From assembly GCF_021026345.1 (NCBI RefSeq), contig NZ_JAJNCZ010000002.1, positions 434,001 through 498,000 on the forward strand: 64,000 nucleotides of DNA, given 5' to 3'. Shown piece after piece: positions 18,919-28,110 of this stretch (position 1 is its first letter; each line of letters opens with the position of its first letter). The notes under the pieces are model-generated. The model saw nothing but the letters and a program-made list of their open reading frames with translations, ran no database searches and had not been told where the DNA came from. Position numbers and translations under genes: made by a program. The DNA is from Rhizobium sp. GN54. Its GTDB lineage: Bacteria; Pseudomonadota; Alphaproteobacteria; Rhizobiales; Rhizobiaceae.

Positions 18919-19623
18919 TCAGCGCCCGAAGCGTTCGATCACTTCCGGCAGGGGAACATGGCCGCGGCACGCGCCTGTTCCCGCGAGCACCTCGCCGCTT
19001 TCGATCGCGATTGCATAGCGCACGGCGGGGTCGGCATCGAGCCTGCGGCGGAGGGCGGCGAGCTTCGGCCAGCGATCAGACGAAGCGACCTCGTGAAAAT
19101 CGAGCCAGCGTGCGACCCCGACCAGCACGCCGTCCGCAAGGGTCGGATGGTTTCCCACCAGATAGGGGGTCTCCCCGATCATCGCTTCCAGCTTGTCATG
19201 CCGCTCGATCACCATCTCGCGGCCGAAGCGGCGCAGGACAGCCTGCATCGGCGGGTCCGGCTGCGCCATTTCAAGGGCCGCCCAGAGAGGTGTGAAGGCG
19301 CCGGTGAAGCCGGTGTTGAGGAAGGCCATCAGTTGCAGCATGCGATCGGCTTCCGCGGAGCGCGGTTCGAAGCTGATGCGGCGATCGCTGTCGCGGGCGG
19401 CGAACCAGTGCGCGATCGCCATCGTCTCGGTCAGCACTCTGCCGTCTTCGGTCACCAGCGCTGGGGTTTCGTGGCGTGCGTTGATGCGGGCATAGGCGGG
19501 CTCGCGCATCTCGCCCAGCATGTCGACGCGGCAGAGGCGGTAGGGCTTGCCGAGCCATTCAAGCGCTGCGACGAGGCCCATCGAGCTTCCCGCGGGGAAG
19601 CCGTAAACGAGGATCGGTTCCAA
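18919..19623 (-). CDS. Glutathione S-transferase family protein
   Basis: The 234-residue protein has the thioredoxin-like N-terminal GST domain (residues 1-80, with ETPALVTEDGRVLTET in the glutathione site) and an all-helical C-terminal domain (90-230). The start is TTG 19623 with GGAGA eight bases upstream; the nearby ATG is out of frame. The gene is divergent from an HxlR-type regulator, 110 bases away, an arrangement typical for a regulator controlling a detoxification enzyme. The electrophilic substrate is not known. Confidence 0.88.
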   Translation of the reverse strand: MEPILVYGFPAGSSMGLVAALEWLGKPYRLCRVDMLGEMREPAYARINARHETPALVTEDGRVLTETMAIAHWFAARDSDRRISFEPRSAEADRMLQLMAFLNTGFTGAFTPLWAALEMAQPDPPMQAVLRRFGREMVIERHDKLEAMIGETPYLVGNHPTLADGVLVGVARWLDFHEVASSDRWPKLAALRRRLDADPAVRYAIAIESGEVLAGTGACRGHVPLPEVIERFGR

Positions 19624-19733
19624 TGTCGTTCTCCATGATTTCTGTCGATCATGCTGCGCAGCGACACTGGACCTAGCTCCTGCCGTACCCCATGTAAATT
19701 ACGCACTTTTTTGTCACCACGCCGGAGAACGCC

Positions 19734-20099
19734 ATGAAGGATCTCGTCTCGCGCTGCCCGATCGAGGAGGTCATGCAGGTTCTGAGCGGCCGCTGGCCGA
19801 CGCTTTTGATCTACTACCTGAAGGATGGCACGAAGCGCTTTGCGGACCTGCGTCGCGACAATCCGACGGTCTCGCACCGTATGCTGACGCTGGAACTGCG
19901 CAAACTGGAAACCGCGGGGATCGTGCAGCGCACGGCGTTCGAGGGCTATCCGCTGCGCGTCGAGTACGACCTGACGCCCGCGGGACTGGCGCTGGTGCCG
20001 TTGATCGACGCCATCTCCGACTGGTGGGAGCAGAACGAGCCGGCCCGTGCCAAGGCTTCGGGCGTGGCCGAGGTGCCTGCGCCGCAGGTTGCTTCTTGA
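19734..20099 (+). CDS. HxlR family transcriptional regulator
   Basis: The 121-residue winged-helix protein has the HxlR pattern: CPIEEVMQVLSGRWPTLLIYYLKDGTKRFADLRR, then VSHRMLTLELRKLETAGIVQR (recognition helix) and the wing YDLTPAGLAL. The N-terminal cysteine (Cys8) is the position that senses electrophiles or redox in several members. It is divergent from the GST gene and is the natural candidate to control it from the shared 110-base region. ATG has GGAGA upstream. A bidirectional terminator follows. Confidence 0.9.
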   Translation: MKDLVSRCPIEEVMQVLSGRWPTLLIYYLKDGTKRFADLRRDNPTVSHRMLTLELRKLETAGIVQRTAFEGYPLRVEYDLTPAGLALVPLIDAISDWWEQNEPARAKASGVAEVPAPQVAS

Positions 20100-20128
20100 G
20101 CATGGACGTCCGTGGTGGTCAAAAAGAC

Positions 20129-20159
20129 AAAAGGCGCGCCTGCTTGTGACGCGCCTTTT
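20129..20159. terminator. Bidirectional rho-independent terminator
   Basis: A perfect 10-bp stem (AAAAGGCGCG with CGCGCCTTTT) with an 11-base loop gives T-tracts on both strands. It lies between the converging HxlR and malic enzyme genes. Confidence 0.88.
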
Positions 20160-20180
20160 CATGAATGCCAGATGCGGTGA

Positions 20181-22493
20181 TCAGGCCGGGTAGGACGCCT
20201 CGACCACCGCCAAGGCCGCCATGTTGACGACGCCGCGCGACGTTACCGAGGGCGACAGGATGTGCGCGGGCATGGCGGCGCCGAGCAGGATCGGGCCGAC
20301 GTGCAGGCCATCCGTCATCGTCTTCAGGATGCCGAGCGAGATGTTGGCGGCGTCGAGATTGGGGAACACCAGCAGGTTGGCCTCGCCGGTGAGCGTGCTG
20401 CCCGGCATGACGCGCTGGCGCAGCACCTCGGAGATCGCCGAATCGCCGTGCATCTCGCCATCCGCTTCCAGGTCCGGCGCCTGTTCGCGGACGATCGCCA
20501 TCGCCTGGCGCATCTTGAAGGCGCTGACGGAATCGCGCGAGCCGAAGTTGGAATGGGAGACCAGTGCTGCGCGCGGGGTGATGCCGAAGCGGCGGATTTC
20601 CTTGGCGGCCATCACCGTCATCTGCGCCACTTCCTCGGCTGTGGGGTCGAAGCTGACATAGGTGTCGGTGAAAAAGGTGGCGCCGCGCTGGGAGATCAGC
20701 AGGCTGAGTGCGGAGAAATCGGTCACGCCCTCGCGCAGGCCGATGATCTGGCGAACGTCGCGCAGGTGTCTGGCATAGCGTCCCTCGACGCCGCAGATCA
20801 GCGCATCGGCCTCGCCGCGACGCACGGCGAGCGCGCCGATCACGGTCTGGTTGGTGCGCACGATGGTGCGCGCGGCTTCCGGGATCACGCCCTGGCGGCC
20901 GACCAGCTTGAAGTAGTCGTCGACGTAGTCGCGGTAGCGCGGGTCGTCCTCGGGGTTGATCACCTCGAATTCGCTGCCCGGGCGGATGCGCAGGCCGTAG
21001 CGCTTCAGGCGGGTCTCGATGATCTGCGGGCGGCCGATCAGGATCGGCCTGGCGGTGCCTTCCTCGAGCAGGACCTGGGCTGCCCGCAGCACGCGCTCGT
21101 CCTCGCCCTCGGCGAAGATCACGCGCTTCTTCTCGGCGTTCCTGGCGGCGACGAAGATCGGCTTCATGATGAAGCCGGAGCGCCAGACGAAGCGGTTGAG
21201 CTGGTCGAGATAGGCGTCGAAATCGGCGATCGGGCGGGTGGCGACGCCGCTTTCGGCGGCCGCGCGGGCGACGGCAGGCGCGATCCTGAGGATCAGCCGC
21301 TGGTCGAAGGGCGAGGGGATCAGGTAGTTCGGGCCGAACACCGGCGTCTCGCCGGAATAGGCGCGCGCGGCGACGTCTGAGACTTCCTCGCGGGCCAGCG
21401 CTGCGATCGCACGCACCGCCGCCATCTTCATCTCCTCGTTGATCGTCCGGGCGCCGCAATCGAGCGCGCCGCGGAAGATGTAGGGGAAGCAGAGGACGTT
21501 GTTGACCTGGTTGGGGAAGTCGGAGCGGCCGGTGCAAATCATTGCATCGGGACGGGCCGCACGCGCCTCTTCCGGCATGATTTCCGGGTTCGGATTGGCA
21601 AGCGCCATGATCAGCGGCTTCTCGGCCATGCGGGCCAGCAGTTCCGGCTTGAGCACGCCGGCGGCGGACAGGCCGAGGAAGACGTCGGCGTCGTCGATCG
21701 TGTCGGCGAGGGCGCGCTTGTCGGTGTCCTGCGCGTAGACCGCCTTCCATTGGTCCATCAACGCCTCGCGGCCCTTGTAGACGAGGCCTTCGATGTCGTG
21801 GACCCAGATGTTTTCGGGCCTGGCGCCGAGGGTAACGAGCAGGTTGAGGCAGGCGAGGGCTGCAGCACCGGCACCCGAGGCGACGATCTTCGCCTTGGCG
21901 ATGTCCTTGCCGGCGAGCTCCAGGCCGTTCAGGATCGCGGCGGCGACGATGATCGCAGTCCCGTGCTGGTCGTCGTGGAAGACGGGAATGTCCATCTTCT
22001 CGCGCAACTGGCGCTCGACCTCGAAACACTCCGGCGCCTTGATGTCTTCGAGGTTGATGCCACCGAAGGTCGGCTCCAGCGCCGAGATGACGTTGACCAT
22101 CTCGCCGACGCCAGCCGCGTCGATCTCGATGTCGAAGACGTCGATGCCGGCGAACTTCTTGAACAGCACCGCCTTGCCTTCCATGACCGGCTTGGAGGCG
22201 AGCGGGCCGATATTGCCGAGGCCGAGGACGGCAGTGCCGTTGGAGATGACCGCGACGAGGTTGGCGCGGGCGGTGTAGTCGGCGGCCGTCTCGGGATTGT
22301 CGCGGATGGCGAGGCAGGGGGCGGCAACACCCGGCGAATAGGCAAGCGCCAGGTCGCGCTGGTTGCCGAGCGGCTTGGTCGGCTGGATCTCCAGCTTGCC
22401 GGGGCGGGGATGACGATGGAAGAACAGGGCCTGCTGGTCGATGTCGCCGCTCGCAGGCGTGGGTTTCGCTTTCGGTTTGTCGCCAGTCGTCAT
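20181..22493 (-). CDS. maeB: NADP-dependent malic enzyme with C-terminal phosphotransacetylase-like domain
   Basis: A 770-residue MaeB-type enzyme that oxidatively decarboxylates malate to pyruvate. The malic enzyme part (about 10-430) shows the metal/substrate site (FHDDQHGTA), the dinucleotide-binding GAGAAALA and the ALANPNPEI segment. The C-terminal part (about 440-770) is the phosphotransacetylase-like domain typical of rhizobial and proteobacterial MaeB, which is usually regulatory. ATG 22493 is preferred over the longer 22568 start because AGGAAG lies just upstream. Rhizobia have two such enzymes (Dme, Tme) needed for dicarboxylate use; which one this is cannot be told by eye. Confidence 0.93.
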   Translation of the reverse strand: MTTGDKPKAKPTPASGDIDQQALFFHRHPRPGKLEIQPTKPLGNQRDLALAYSPGVAAPCLAIRDNPETAADYTARANLVAVISNGTAVLGLGNIGPLASKPVMEGKAVLFKKFAGIDVFDIEIDAAGVGEMVNVISALEPTFGGINLEDIKAPECFEVERQLREKMDIPVFHDDQHGTAIIVAAAILNGLELAGKDIAKAKIVASGAGAAALACLNLLVTLGARPENIWVHDIEGLVYKGREALMDQWKAVYAQDTDKRALADTIDDADVFLGLSAAGVLKPELLARMAEKPLIMALANPNPEIMPEEARAARPDAMICTGRSDFPNQVNNVLCFPYIFRGALDCGARTINEEMKMAAVRAIAALAREEVSDVAARAYSGETPVFGPNYLIPSPFDQRLILRIAPAVARAAAESGVATRPIADFDAYLDQLNRFVWRSGFIMKPIFVAARNAEKKRVIFAEGEDERVLRAAQVLLEEGTARPILIGRPQIIETRLKRYGLRIRPGSEFEVINPEDDPRYRDYVDDYFKLVGRQGVIPEAARTIVRTNQTVIGALAVRRGEADALICGVEGRYARHLRDVRQIIGLREGVTDFSALSLLISQRGATFFTDTYVSFDPTAEEVAQMTVMAAKEIRRFGITPRAALVSHSNFGSRDSVSAFKMRQAMAIVREQAPDLEADGEMHGDSAISEVLRQRVMPGSTLTGEANLLVFPNLDAANISLGILKTMTDGLHVGPILLGAAMPAHILSPSVTSRGVVNMAALAVVEASYPA

Positions 22494-22740
22494 TTTCTTC
22501 CTGCCCGATTCCAGTCGATATGGCCTTCTGGCACGGATGCGACGCGCCGTGAAGTTTGCCGTAGTCATAAAGCCTCAATTGCCGGTGCATGCAACCGCCA
22601 AATGCCGGGGTTGCCCGGACGGGGCACGCGGGGGCGATCCGATTGTAAACAGGTCCTGTCATGCCCCTGAAACACGAGTCTGGTTTTGAGCTAGCGCGAA
22701 AGGCACCCATACCAAAGCTTGATCGCCGGAGTAGACGACC

Positions 22741-23559
22741 ATGAACGCCCACGCCCCAGAAGCGAACGTCCGGCGCGTCCGGACCCTGTTCCTGTCGGAC
22801 GTGCATCTCGGCTCGAAGGCCGCGAAAGCCGACTTCCTGCTCGACTTCCTGCGCCATCACGAGGCGGCGACGATCATCCTCGTCGGCGACATCGTTGATG
22901 GCTGGCGGCTAAAACGCAGCTGGTACTGGCCGCAGAGCTGCAACGACGTCGTCCAGAAGCTCCTGCGCAAGGCCCGCAAGGGCACGCGCATCATCTACGT
23001 GCCTGGCAATCACGACGAATTCCTGCGCGACTTCCCCGGCGTGCATTTCGGCGGCATCGAGGTCGCCCAGCAGATCGTCCACGAGGCGGCGGACGGAAAG
23101 CGGTATCTCGTCCTGCATGGCGACGAGTTCGACGTGGTGGTGCGCAATGCCCGCCTGCTCGCCTATCTCGGCGACTGGGCCTATGACGCGGCGATCGTCG
23201 TCAACATCGCGCTGGCAGCCGTGCGGCGGCGGCTGGGCCTGCCCTACTGGTCGTTCTCGGCCTGGGCGAAACTGCAGGTCAAGCACGCGGTCAACTTCAT
23301 CGGCGCCTTCCAGAAGGTGGTTGCCGAGGAGGCCCGCAAGCATGGTGCGGACGGCGTCGTCTGCGGCCACATCCACCATGCCGTCATCGAGGACATCGAC
23401 GGCATCCGCTACATCAACACTGGCGATTGGGTCGAAAGCTGCACGGCGGTGGTGGAGCACTGGGACGGGACGATGGAACTGATCACCTGGCAATCGCCCG
23501 CGGTGCCCGCGCCGATCACGGTCCTTCCGCGCGGCCAGGGTGTGCCGGAGGCGGCCTGA
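22741..23559 (+). CDS. LpxH-like calcineurin-type metallophosphoesterase
   Basis: A 272-residue soluble phosphoesterase with all five two-metal motifs: DVHLG (Asp20, His22), GDIVDGW (Asp50), GNHD (Asn90, His91), HGDEFD (His126) and GHIHH. It matches proteins labelled UDP-2,3-diacylglucosamine diphosphatase. However, rhizobia normally carry LpxI for that step of lipid A synthesis, so this paralogue may act on another lipid-linked pyrophosphate. It is divergent from the malic enzyme gene and upstream of an MFS gene on the same strand, 136 bases away. Confidence 0.82.
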   Translation: MNAHAPEANVRRVRTLFLSDVHLGSKAAKADFLLDFLRHHEAATIILVGDIVDGWRLKRSWYWPQSCNDVVQKLLRKARKGTRIIYVPGNHDEFLRDFPGVHFGGIEVAQQIVHEAADGKRYLVLHGDEFDVVVRNARLLAYLGDWAYDAAIVVNIALAAVRRRLGLPYWSFSAWAKLQVKHAVNFIGAFQKVVAEEARKHGADGVVCGHIHHAVIEDIDGIRYINTGDWVESCTAVVEHWDGTMELITWQSPAVPAPITVLPRGQGVPEAA

Positions 23560-23695
23560 AAGCCGCGCTCACGGCACGGAAACAGGGGCCATGAAAACGT
23601 GATCCGGCGACGTCGTACCCCTGTCAATTGACGGATTGGCGTACGTGCCTCGCCGTGCTAGGCGTGCTGTGTCCCTCTGTTCAGGTTTTCCGGAT

Positions 23696-24916
23696 ATGAA
23701 TGCGCCTTGCGGCATGGTCGGGAGCGGCACTGCGCCGCGCCATTTCGTCCTGCGGACCGCCATCGTCTTCTGCGCGCCGATGCTGGTCAACGGCATCGCA
23801 TTGCCCTTCTTCCCCGTCTGGCTGAACTCGCTGTCGATGAGCGACTGGGAGATCGGGGTGGTGCTGGCCGTGCCGCTGGTGGTGCGGGTGATCGCAGCGC
23901 CGATCGCCGGCATGATCGCCGACAGGATCGGCGACCGGGCGATCGTCCTGGTCTGGTCGGGACTGATGTCGCTCGCAACCGCGATTGCGCTCCTGTTCGT
24001 CGAGCACTTCTGGCCGGTGCTGATCCTCTATACGCTGCAGGGCATCGTCTACGCGCCCTACCTGCCGATCACCGATGCGATCGCGCTCAGCGGCGTCCGC
24101 CGCTGGAATTTCGACTACAGCCGGATGCGCTTCTGGGGTTCGCTCGCCTTCATCTTTGCTACGATGGCCGGCGGCTGGCTTTCCGGAATCTTCGGCGGCG
24201 CCATGGTGCTGCCGGCGATGACCGTGGGGTTCGTGTCGACGGTCGTCTGCGCCTTCATCGCGCCAAGGATCGGCAAGCCCCGGCGGCCGTCTCCCATCTC
24301 CGCGCTGGCTGTGGCGCCGGCAGCACCCGTCAGGCAGGTCGACGTGCAACTGATGATGATCGGCGCGGCGCTGGTCAACGCCAGCCACGGCATGTTCTAC
24401 GCCTTCGCCGCGATCCTCTGGGGCGCGGAAGGCTATTCGGGCACCGAGATCGGCCTGCTTTTCAGCGTCGGGGTGGCCGCCGAGATCGCCTTCTTCATCT
24501 TCTCCGCCCGCCTGCTGCGGCGCTTCAGCCTGTGGGCGCTGATCGTCTTCGGCAGTTCGGTCGCGGTCTTCCGCTGGATCGTCTTTCCGCATGCTTCCGG
24601 GTTTTCGGGATATGTCGCGCTGCAATGCCTGCATGCGCTGACCTATGCGAGCGTCCATGTCGGGGTGCAGGGGCGGATCGTCGAGCGCGTCGCCGAGGAG
24701 CGGGAGGCCTCCACGCAGGGGCTCTATTTCTTCTACAACGGCATCCTGATGGCGCTGACCACGTTTCTATCCGGCACCCTGTTCTCCTGGTACGGGATCG
24801 ACGGCTTCCATGCGATGTCGGTGGTGGCGGCGCTCGGACTGTCGCTGACGGTGCTGGCGCGGGCGCTTCAGCCCCAGAGGCTGGCGTTCGGCGGGAACAC
24901 CAGCGAGCCTTCGTAG
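23696..24916 (+). CDS. MFS transporter (MFS_1-like)
   Basis: A 406-residue inner-membrane protein with about 12 hydrophobic segments. The pattern PLVVRVIAAPIAGMIADRIGDR after segment 2 corresponds to MFS motif A. It resembles the HcaT/nucleoside-permease-like MFS_1-like group, often annotated as 3-phenylpropionate transporters; the substrate is unknown. ATG 23696 is chosen, since earlier residues in the frame are not hydrophobic family sequence. Its last 49 bases overlap the end of the oppositely oriented racemase gene, so the final residues are coded on both strands. Confidence 0.87.
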   Translation: MNAPCGMVGSGTAPRHFVLRTAIVFCAPMLVNGIALPFFPVWLNSLSMSDWEIGVVLAVPLVVRVIAAPIAGMIADRIGDRAIVLVWSGLMSLATAIALLFVEHFWPVLILYTLQGIVYAPYLPITDAIALSGVRRWNFDYSRMRFWGSLAFIFATMAGGWLSGIFGGAMVLPAMTVGFVSTVVCAFIAPRIGKPRRPSPISALAVAPAAPVRQVDVQLMMIGAALVNASHGMFYAFAAILWGAEGYSGTEIGLLFSVGVAAEIAFFIFSARLLRRFSLWALIVFGSSVAVFRWIVFPHASGFSGYVALQCLHALTYASVHVGVQGRIVERVAEEREASTQGLYFFYNGILMALTTFLSGTLFSWYGIDGFHAMSVVAALGLSLTVLARALQPQRLAFGGNTSEPS

Positions 24917-25851
24917 CGCAGCGCCGGTTCCCGGTCGCGCGCAAGCAGCAGCGGCCCGTCGAGATCGACGAACTCCGCACCCTGCGCGAGGAGGACGGCC
25001 GGCGCCATGGCCAGCGACGAGCCGACCATGCAGCCGACCATGACCTTCAGGCCGAGGCGGCGGGCCTCGTCGCGCAGGGCCAGCGCCTCCGTCAGGCCGC
25101 CGGCCTTGTCGAGCTTGATGTTGATGGCGTCGTAGCGATCGGCAAGGGCTGCGAGATCGGCGCTGAGATGCGCGCTCTCGTCGGCGCAGACGAGGACCTT
25201 GCGCTCGACGTGGCGCAGCGCCTCGTCATTGCCGGCGGGAAGCGGCTGCTCGACGAGGGCGATGTCGCATTCGGCGCAGATTGCCAGGTGGCGGGCGAGC
25301 GTTTCCGCAGTCCAGCCCTCGTTGGCGTCGAGGATAATCCGCGACGCCGGCGCCGCGGCGCGGACGGCGCGGATGCGCGAGGCGTCGTCCGCCGTGCCGA
25401 CCTTGACCTTCAAAAGCGCGCGATGGGCGTGCTGCGCCGTCTGCGCCGCCATCGCCTCCGGCTCGCCCAGCGAGATCGTATAGGCCGTGACCTGCGGTTG
25501 CGGCTCGGCGTCATTGATCCGCGTCCAGGCCGGTTCGCCGGCGCGCTTCGCCTCTAGGTCCCACAGCGCGCAGTCGACGGCGTTGCGGGCGGCGCCGGCG
25601 CGCATGGTGCGGCCGAGTTCCTCGCGCGGCAGGCCGGCCTCGATCGCCGGGCGGGCCGCCTCGATCTCGGCGAGCACGCTTTCGACCGATTCGCCATAGC
25701 GCGGGTAGGGCACGCACTCGCCCTGGCCGGTGTAGCCGTCCTCCACGAGCCTGCAGGTGACGACGACGGCTTCGGTCTTGGAGCCGCGCGAAATCGTGAA
25801 GCTGCCGGCAATCGGGAAACGCTCGGTGGAAGAGGCGAGTTGTCGGCGCAT
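24868..25851 (-). CDS. dgcA: N-acetyl-D-glutamate racemase DgcA-like / dipeptide epimerase (enolase superfamily)
   Basis: A 327-residue member of the muconate-lactonising/dipeptide epimerase group. The KVK motif (LLKVKVG), metal ligands in DANEGW, EQPL and DES, and the second catalytic lysine in NIKLDKAGG are all present. Related proteins in proteobacteria are called DgcA, acting with DgcN on N-acetyl-D-glutamate; others epimerise L-Ala-D/L-Glu from cell-wall turnover. No dgcN is adjacent here, so the substrate is uncertain. The 3' end overlaps the MFS gene by 49 bases. Confidence 0.82.
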   Translation of the reverse strand: MRRQLASSTERFPIAGSFTISRGSKTEAVVVTCRLVEDGYTGQGECVPYPRYGESVESVLAEIEAARPAIEAGLPREELGRTMRAGAARNAVDCALWDLEAKRAGEPAWTRINDAEPQPQVTAYTISLGEPEAMAAQTAQHAHRALLKVKVGTADDASRIRAVRAAAPASRIILDANEGWTAETLARHLAICAECDIALVEQPLPAGNDEALRHVERKVLVCADESAHLSADLAALADRYDAINIKLDKAGGLTEALALRDEARRLGLKVMVGCMVGSSLAMAPAVLLAQGAEFVDLDGPLLLARDREPALRYEGSLVFPPNASLWG

Positions 25852-25994
25852 ATCTTTCGGTTTCCTCGCAAATTCGCGATCGGCGTGGTTGTGTTCCGGC
25901 TTCCGGCGGTGACAGATGACGGTCGAGCCGGTATGAGTCGCGATCGACGGTTCAGGACATCATTGGTTACATCGCCCGGGAAGAAGCAAGAGCA

Positions 25995-27143
25995 TTGAAG
26001 CCTTCGGCCATCCCCTCCGCAGAAATCGAGGTCGCAGACGATCCGCAACACGGCTCGGTCTGGCGGCTCACGGGCGCGTGGCGGGCGCAGACGGCCGTCA
26101 GTGCCAAGCGCAGGCTCGATCAGCTCCAGGCGGGCAATTCCAACCAGGCGCTCCAGATCGACCTCAGCGGCATCGAGGGCATGGATACGGCCGGAGCCTG
26201 GCTCATCCGCCAGGCGATCGGCGAGCGGCAGGAGAAGGGCGCGCAGGTGGAGCTCGTCGATCCGCAGGGGCGGTTCTCCGACCTGATCAATGCACTGCCC
26301 GCCGAAATTTCGGAGCCGGAACCGGAGCGCGCGCCCCAGAGCCTGTTCGTCCGCTTCTTCACGCCGATCGGCCGCAATGTCGTGGAGATCTGGGGTGATC
26401 TGGTCGCGTCGATGTTCATCCTCGGCTCGGCGGTCCGCGGCGCGCAGTTGAAGCTCGGCCGTCGCAGCGGCGTCTCGCCGGCGGCGATCATCAACCAGAT
26501 CGACCGGATGGGCGTCAGGGCGGTGCCGATCATCGTTCTGATGTCGTTTCTGATCGGCGCGATCATCGCCCAGCAGGGCGCCTTCCAGTTGCGCTATTTC
26601 GGTGCCGAGGTGTTCGTGGTCGACCTCGTTGGCATCCTGCAGTTGCGCGAGATCGGCGTGCTCCTGACCGCGATTATGATCGCCGGCCGGTCCGGCAGCG
26701 CGATCACGGCCGAGATCGGCTCGATGAAGATGCGCGAGGAGATCGACGCGCTGAAGGTCATGGGGCTGTCGCCGGTCGGCGTGCTGGTGTTCCCGCGGCT
26801 GGTGGCGCTGACGATCGCCCTGCCGCTCCTGACCATCATCGCCAATTTCGCCGCCCTGCTCGGGGCCGCGGTGGTGGCCAATGCCTATTCGGGCATCACC
26901 TACGACACGTTCCTGTCGCGGCTGCGCGAGGCGATCGATATTTCGACGATCGTGTCGGGGATGATCAAGGCGCCGTTCATGGCGCTGGTGATCGGCATCG
27001 TCGCCTCGGTGGAAGGGCTGAAGGTGGGCGGCAGCGCCGAATCGCTCGGCCTGCACGTCACCGCCTCGGTGGTGAAGTCGATCTTCGTGGTGATCCTGAT
27101 GGACGGCCTCTTTGCCATGTTCTATGCGGCGATCGATTTCTGA
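25995..27143 (+). CDS. MlaE-type ABC permease with N-terminal STAS domain
   Basis: A 382-residue protein that joins a STAS domain (about 20-105, IDLSGIEGMDTAG as in MlaB) to an MlaE permease with five to six membrane segments. MlaE hallmarks are GQ-like GAIIAQQGAFQLRYFGA and AEIGSMKMREEIDAL. It forms the channel part of an MCE phospholipid transporter in the inner membrane. The start is TTG 25995; no ATG exists upstream in frame before a non-family sequence. Its stop overlaps the next start by one base (TGATG), so translation is coupled. The fusion replaces a separate mlaB gene. Confidence 0.92.
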   Translation: MKPSAIPSAEIEVADDPQHGSVWRLTGAWRAQTAVSAKRRLDQLQAGNSNQALQIDLSGIEGMDTAGAWLIRQAIGERQEKGAQVELVDPQGRFSDLINALPAEISEPEPERAPQSLFVRFFTPIGRNVVEIWGDLVASMFILGSAVRGAQLKLGRRSGVSPAAIINQIDRMGVRAVPIIVLMSFLIGAIIAQQGAFQLRYFGAEVFVVDLVGILQLREIGVLLTAIMIAGRSGSAITAEIGSMKMREEIDALKVMGLSPVGVLVFPRLVALTIALPLLTIIANFAALLGAAVVANAYSGITYDTFLSRLREAIDISTIVSGMIKAPFMALVIGIVASVEGLKVGGSAESLGLHVTASVVKSIFVVILMDGLFAMFYAAIDF

Positions 27144-27973
27144 TGGGCGGGGCAGGCGTGGACGAGAGCGGGGTTACGGGCACAGGCGCCGGCAAGGAGG
27201 AAGCCGGGAGGGATCGGGAAGTCATCCTGTCGGTCAAGGACCTGACCGTCGGCTTCGGCGACCATCTGGTGCTCGACAAGCTGAACCTCGACATCTATCG
27301 CGGCGAGATCCTCGGTTTCGTCGGCGCCTCGGGTGCCGGCAAGTCGGTGCTGATGCGCACGGTGCTGCGGCTTCTGCCGCGCCGCGGCGGGACGATCCAC
27401 ATCCTCGGCGCCGATTTCGACCAGGCGAGCGAGGCCGAGCGCCTGGCGCTGGACATGCGGCTCGGCGTGCTGTTCCAGCAGGGTGCGCTGTTTTCCTCGC
27501 TGACGGTTCTGGAGAACATCCAGGTGCCGATGCGCGAATATCTCGACCTGCCGCAGGCGATGATGGACGATCTGGCCCGCCTCAAGATCGAACTGGTCGG
27601 TCTTGCGCCGGAGGCGGCCGAGAAGTTTCCCTCCGAACTTTCCGGCGGCATGATCAAGCGCGCCGCCCTTGCCCGCGCGCTGGCCCTCGATCCCGATCTC
27701 GTCTTCCTGGACGAGCCGACATCGGGGCTTGATCCGATCGGTGCTGCCGAATTCGATGAATTGATCGCCAAGTTACGAGACACCCTGGGGCTGACGGTCT
27801 ATATGGTGACCCACGATCTGGACAGCCTGTTCTCCGTCTGCGACCGGATCGCGGTCCTCGGCAAGAAGCGGGTGCTGGTGGAAGGCACCATCGAGGACAT
27901 GCTGGCCTTTGACGATCCCTGGGTGCAGTCCTATTTCAGGGGCAAGCGCGCGCGGTCCATCGTCCGAAACTGA
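27143..27973 (+). CDS. MlaF-type ABC transporter ATP-binding protein
   Basis: A 276-residue ATPase with Walker A GASGAGKS, Q-loop FQQGALFSSL, signature LSGGM, Walker B LVFLDEPTSGLDP and the H-loop THD. The FQQGALFSSLTV pattern and the signature LSGGMIKRAALARA are specific to the MlaF/Mkl group. A 25-residue Gly/Glu-rich N-terminal extension precedes the ATPase fold. It energises lipid movement with the STAS-MlaE permease encoded just upstream. Confidence 0.93.
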   Translation: MGGAGVDESGVTGTGAGKEEAGRDREVILSVKDLTVGFGDHLVLDKLNLDIYRGEILGFVGASGAGKSVLMRTVLRLLPRRGGTIHILGADFDQASEAERLALDMRLGVLFQQGALFSSLTVLENIQVPMREYLDLPQAMMDDLARLKIELVGLAPEAAEKFPSELSGGMIKRAALARALALDPDLVFLDEPTSGLDPIGAAEFDELIAKLRDTLGLTVYMVTHDLDSLFSVCDRIAVLGKKRVLVEGTIEDMLAFDDPWVQSYFRGKRARSIVRN

Positions 27974-28110
27974 CGGCGCGGCTGGACGTGGCGGGCAGGG
28001 TACGGTTGAATTGACGCGACCGGGGACCGATTCCCGGCTGTATGATGTAGAGATTGTCGGGGCGGCGCAGGGTGCGCGTCTTCGACGAATGCGGGTGGAC
28101 TGAGAGAACC

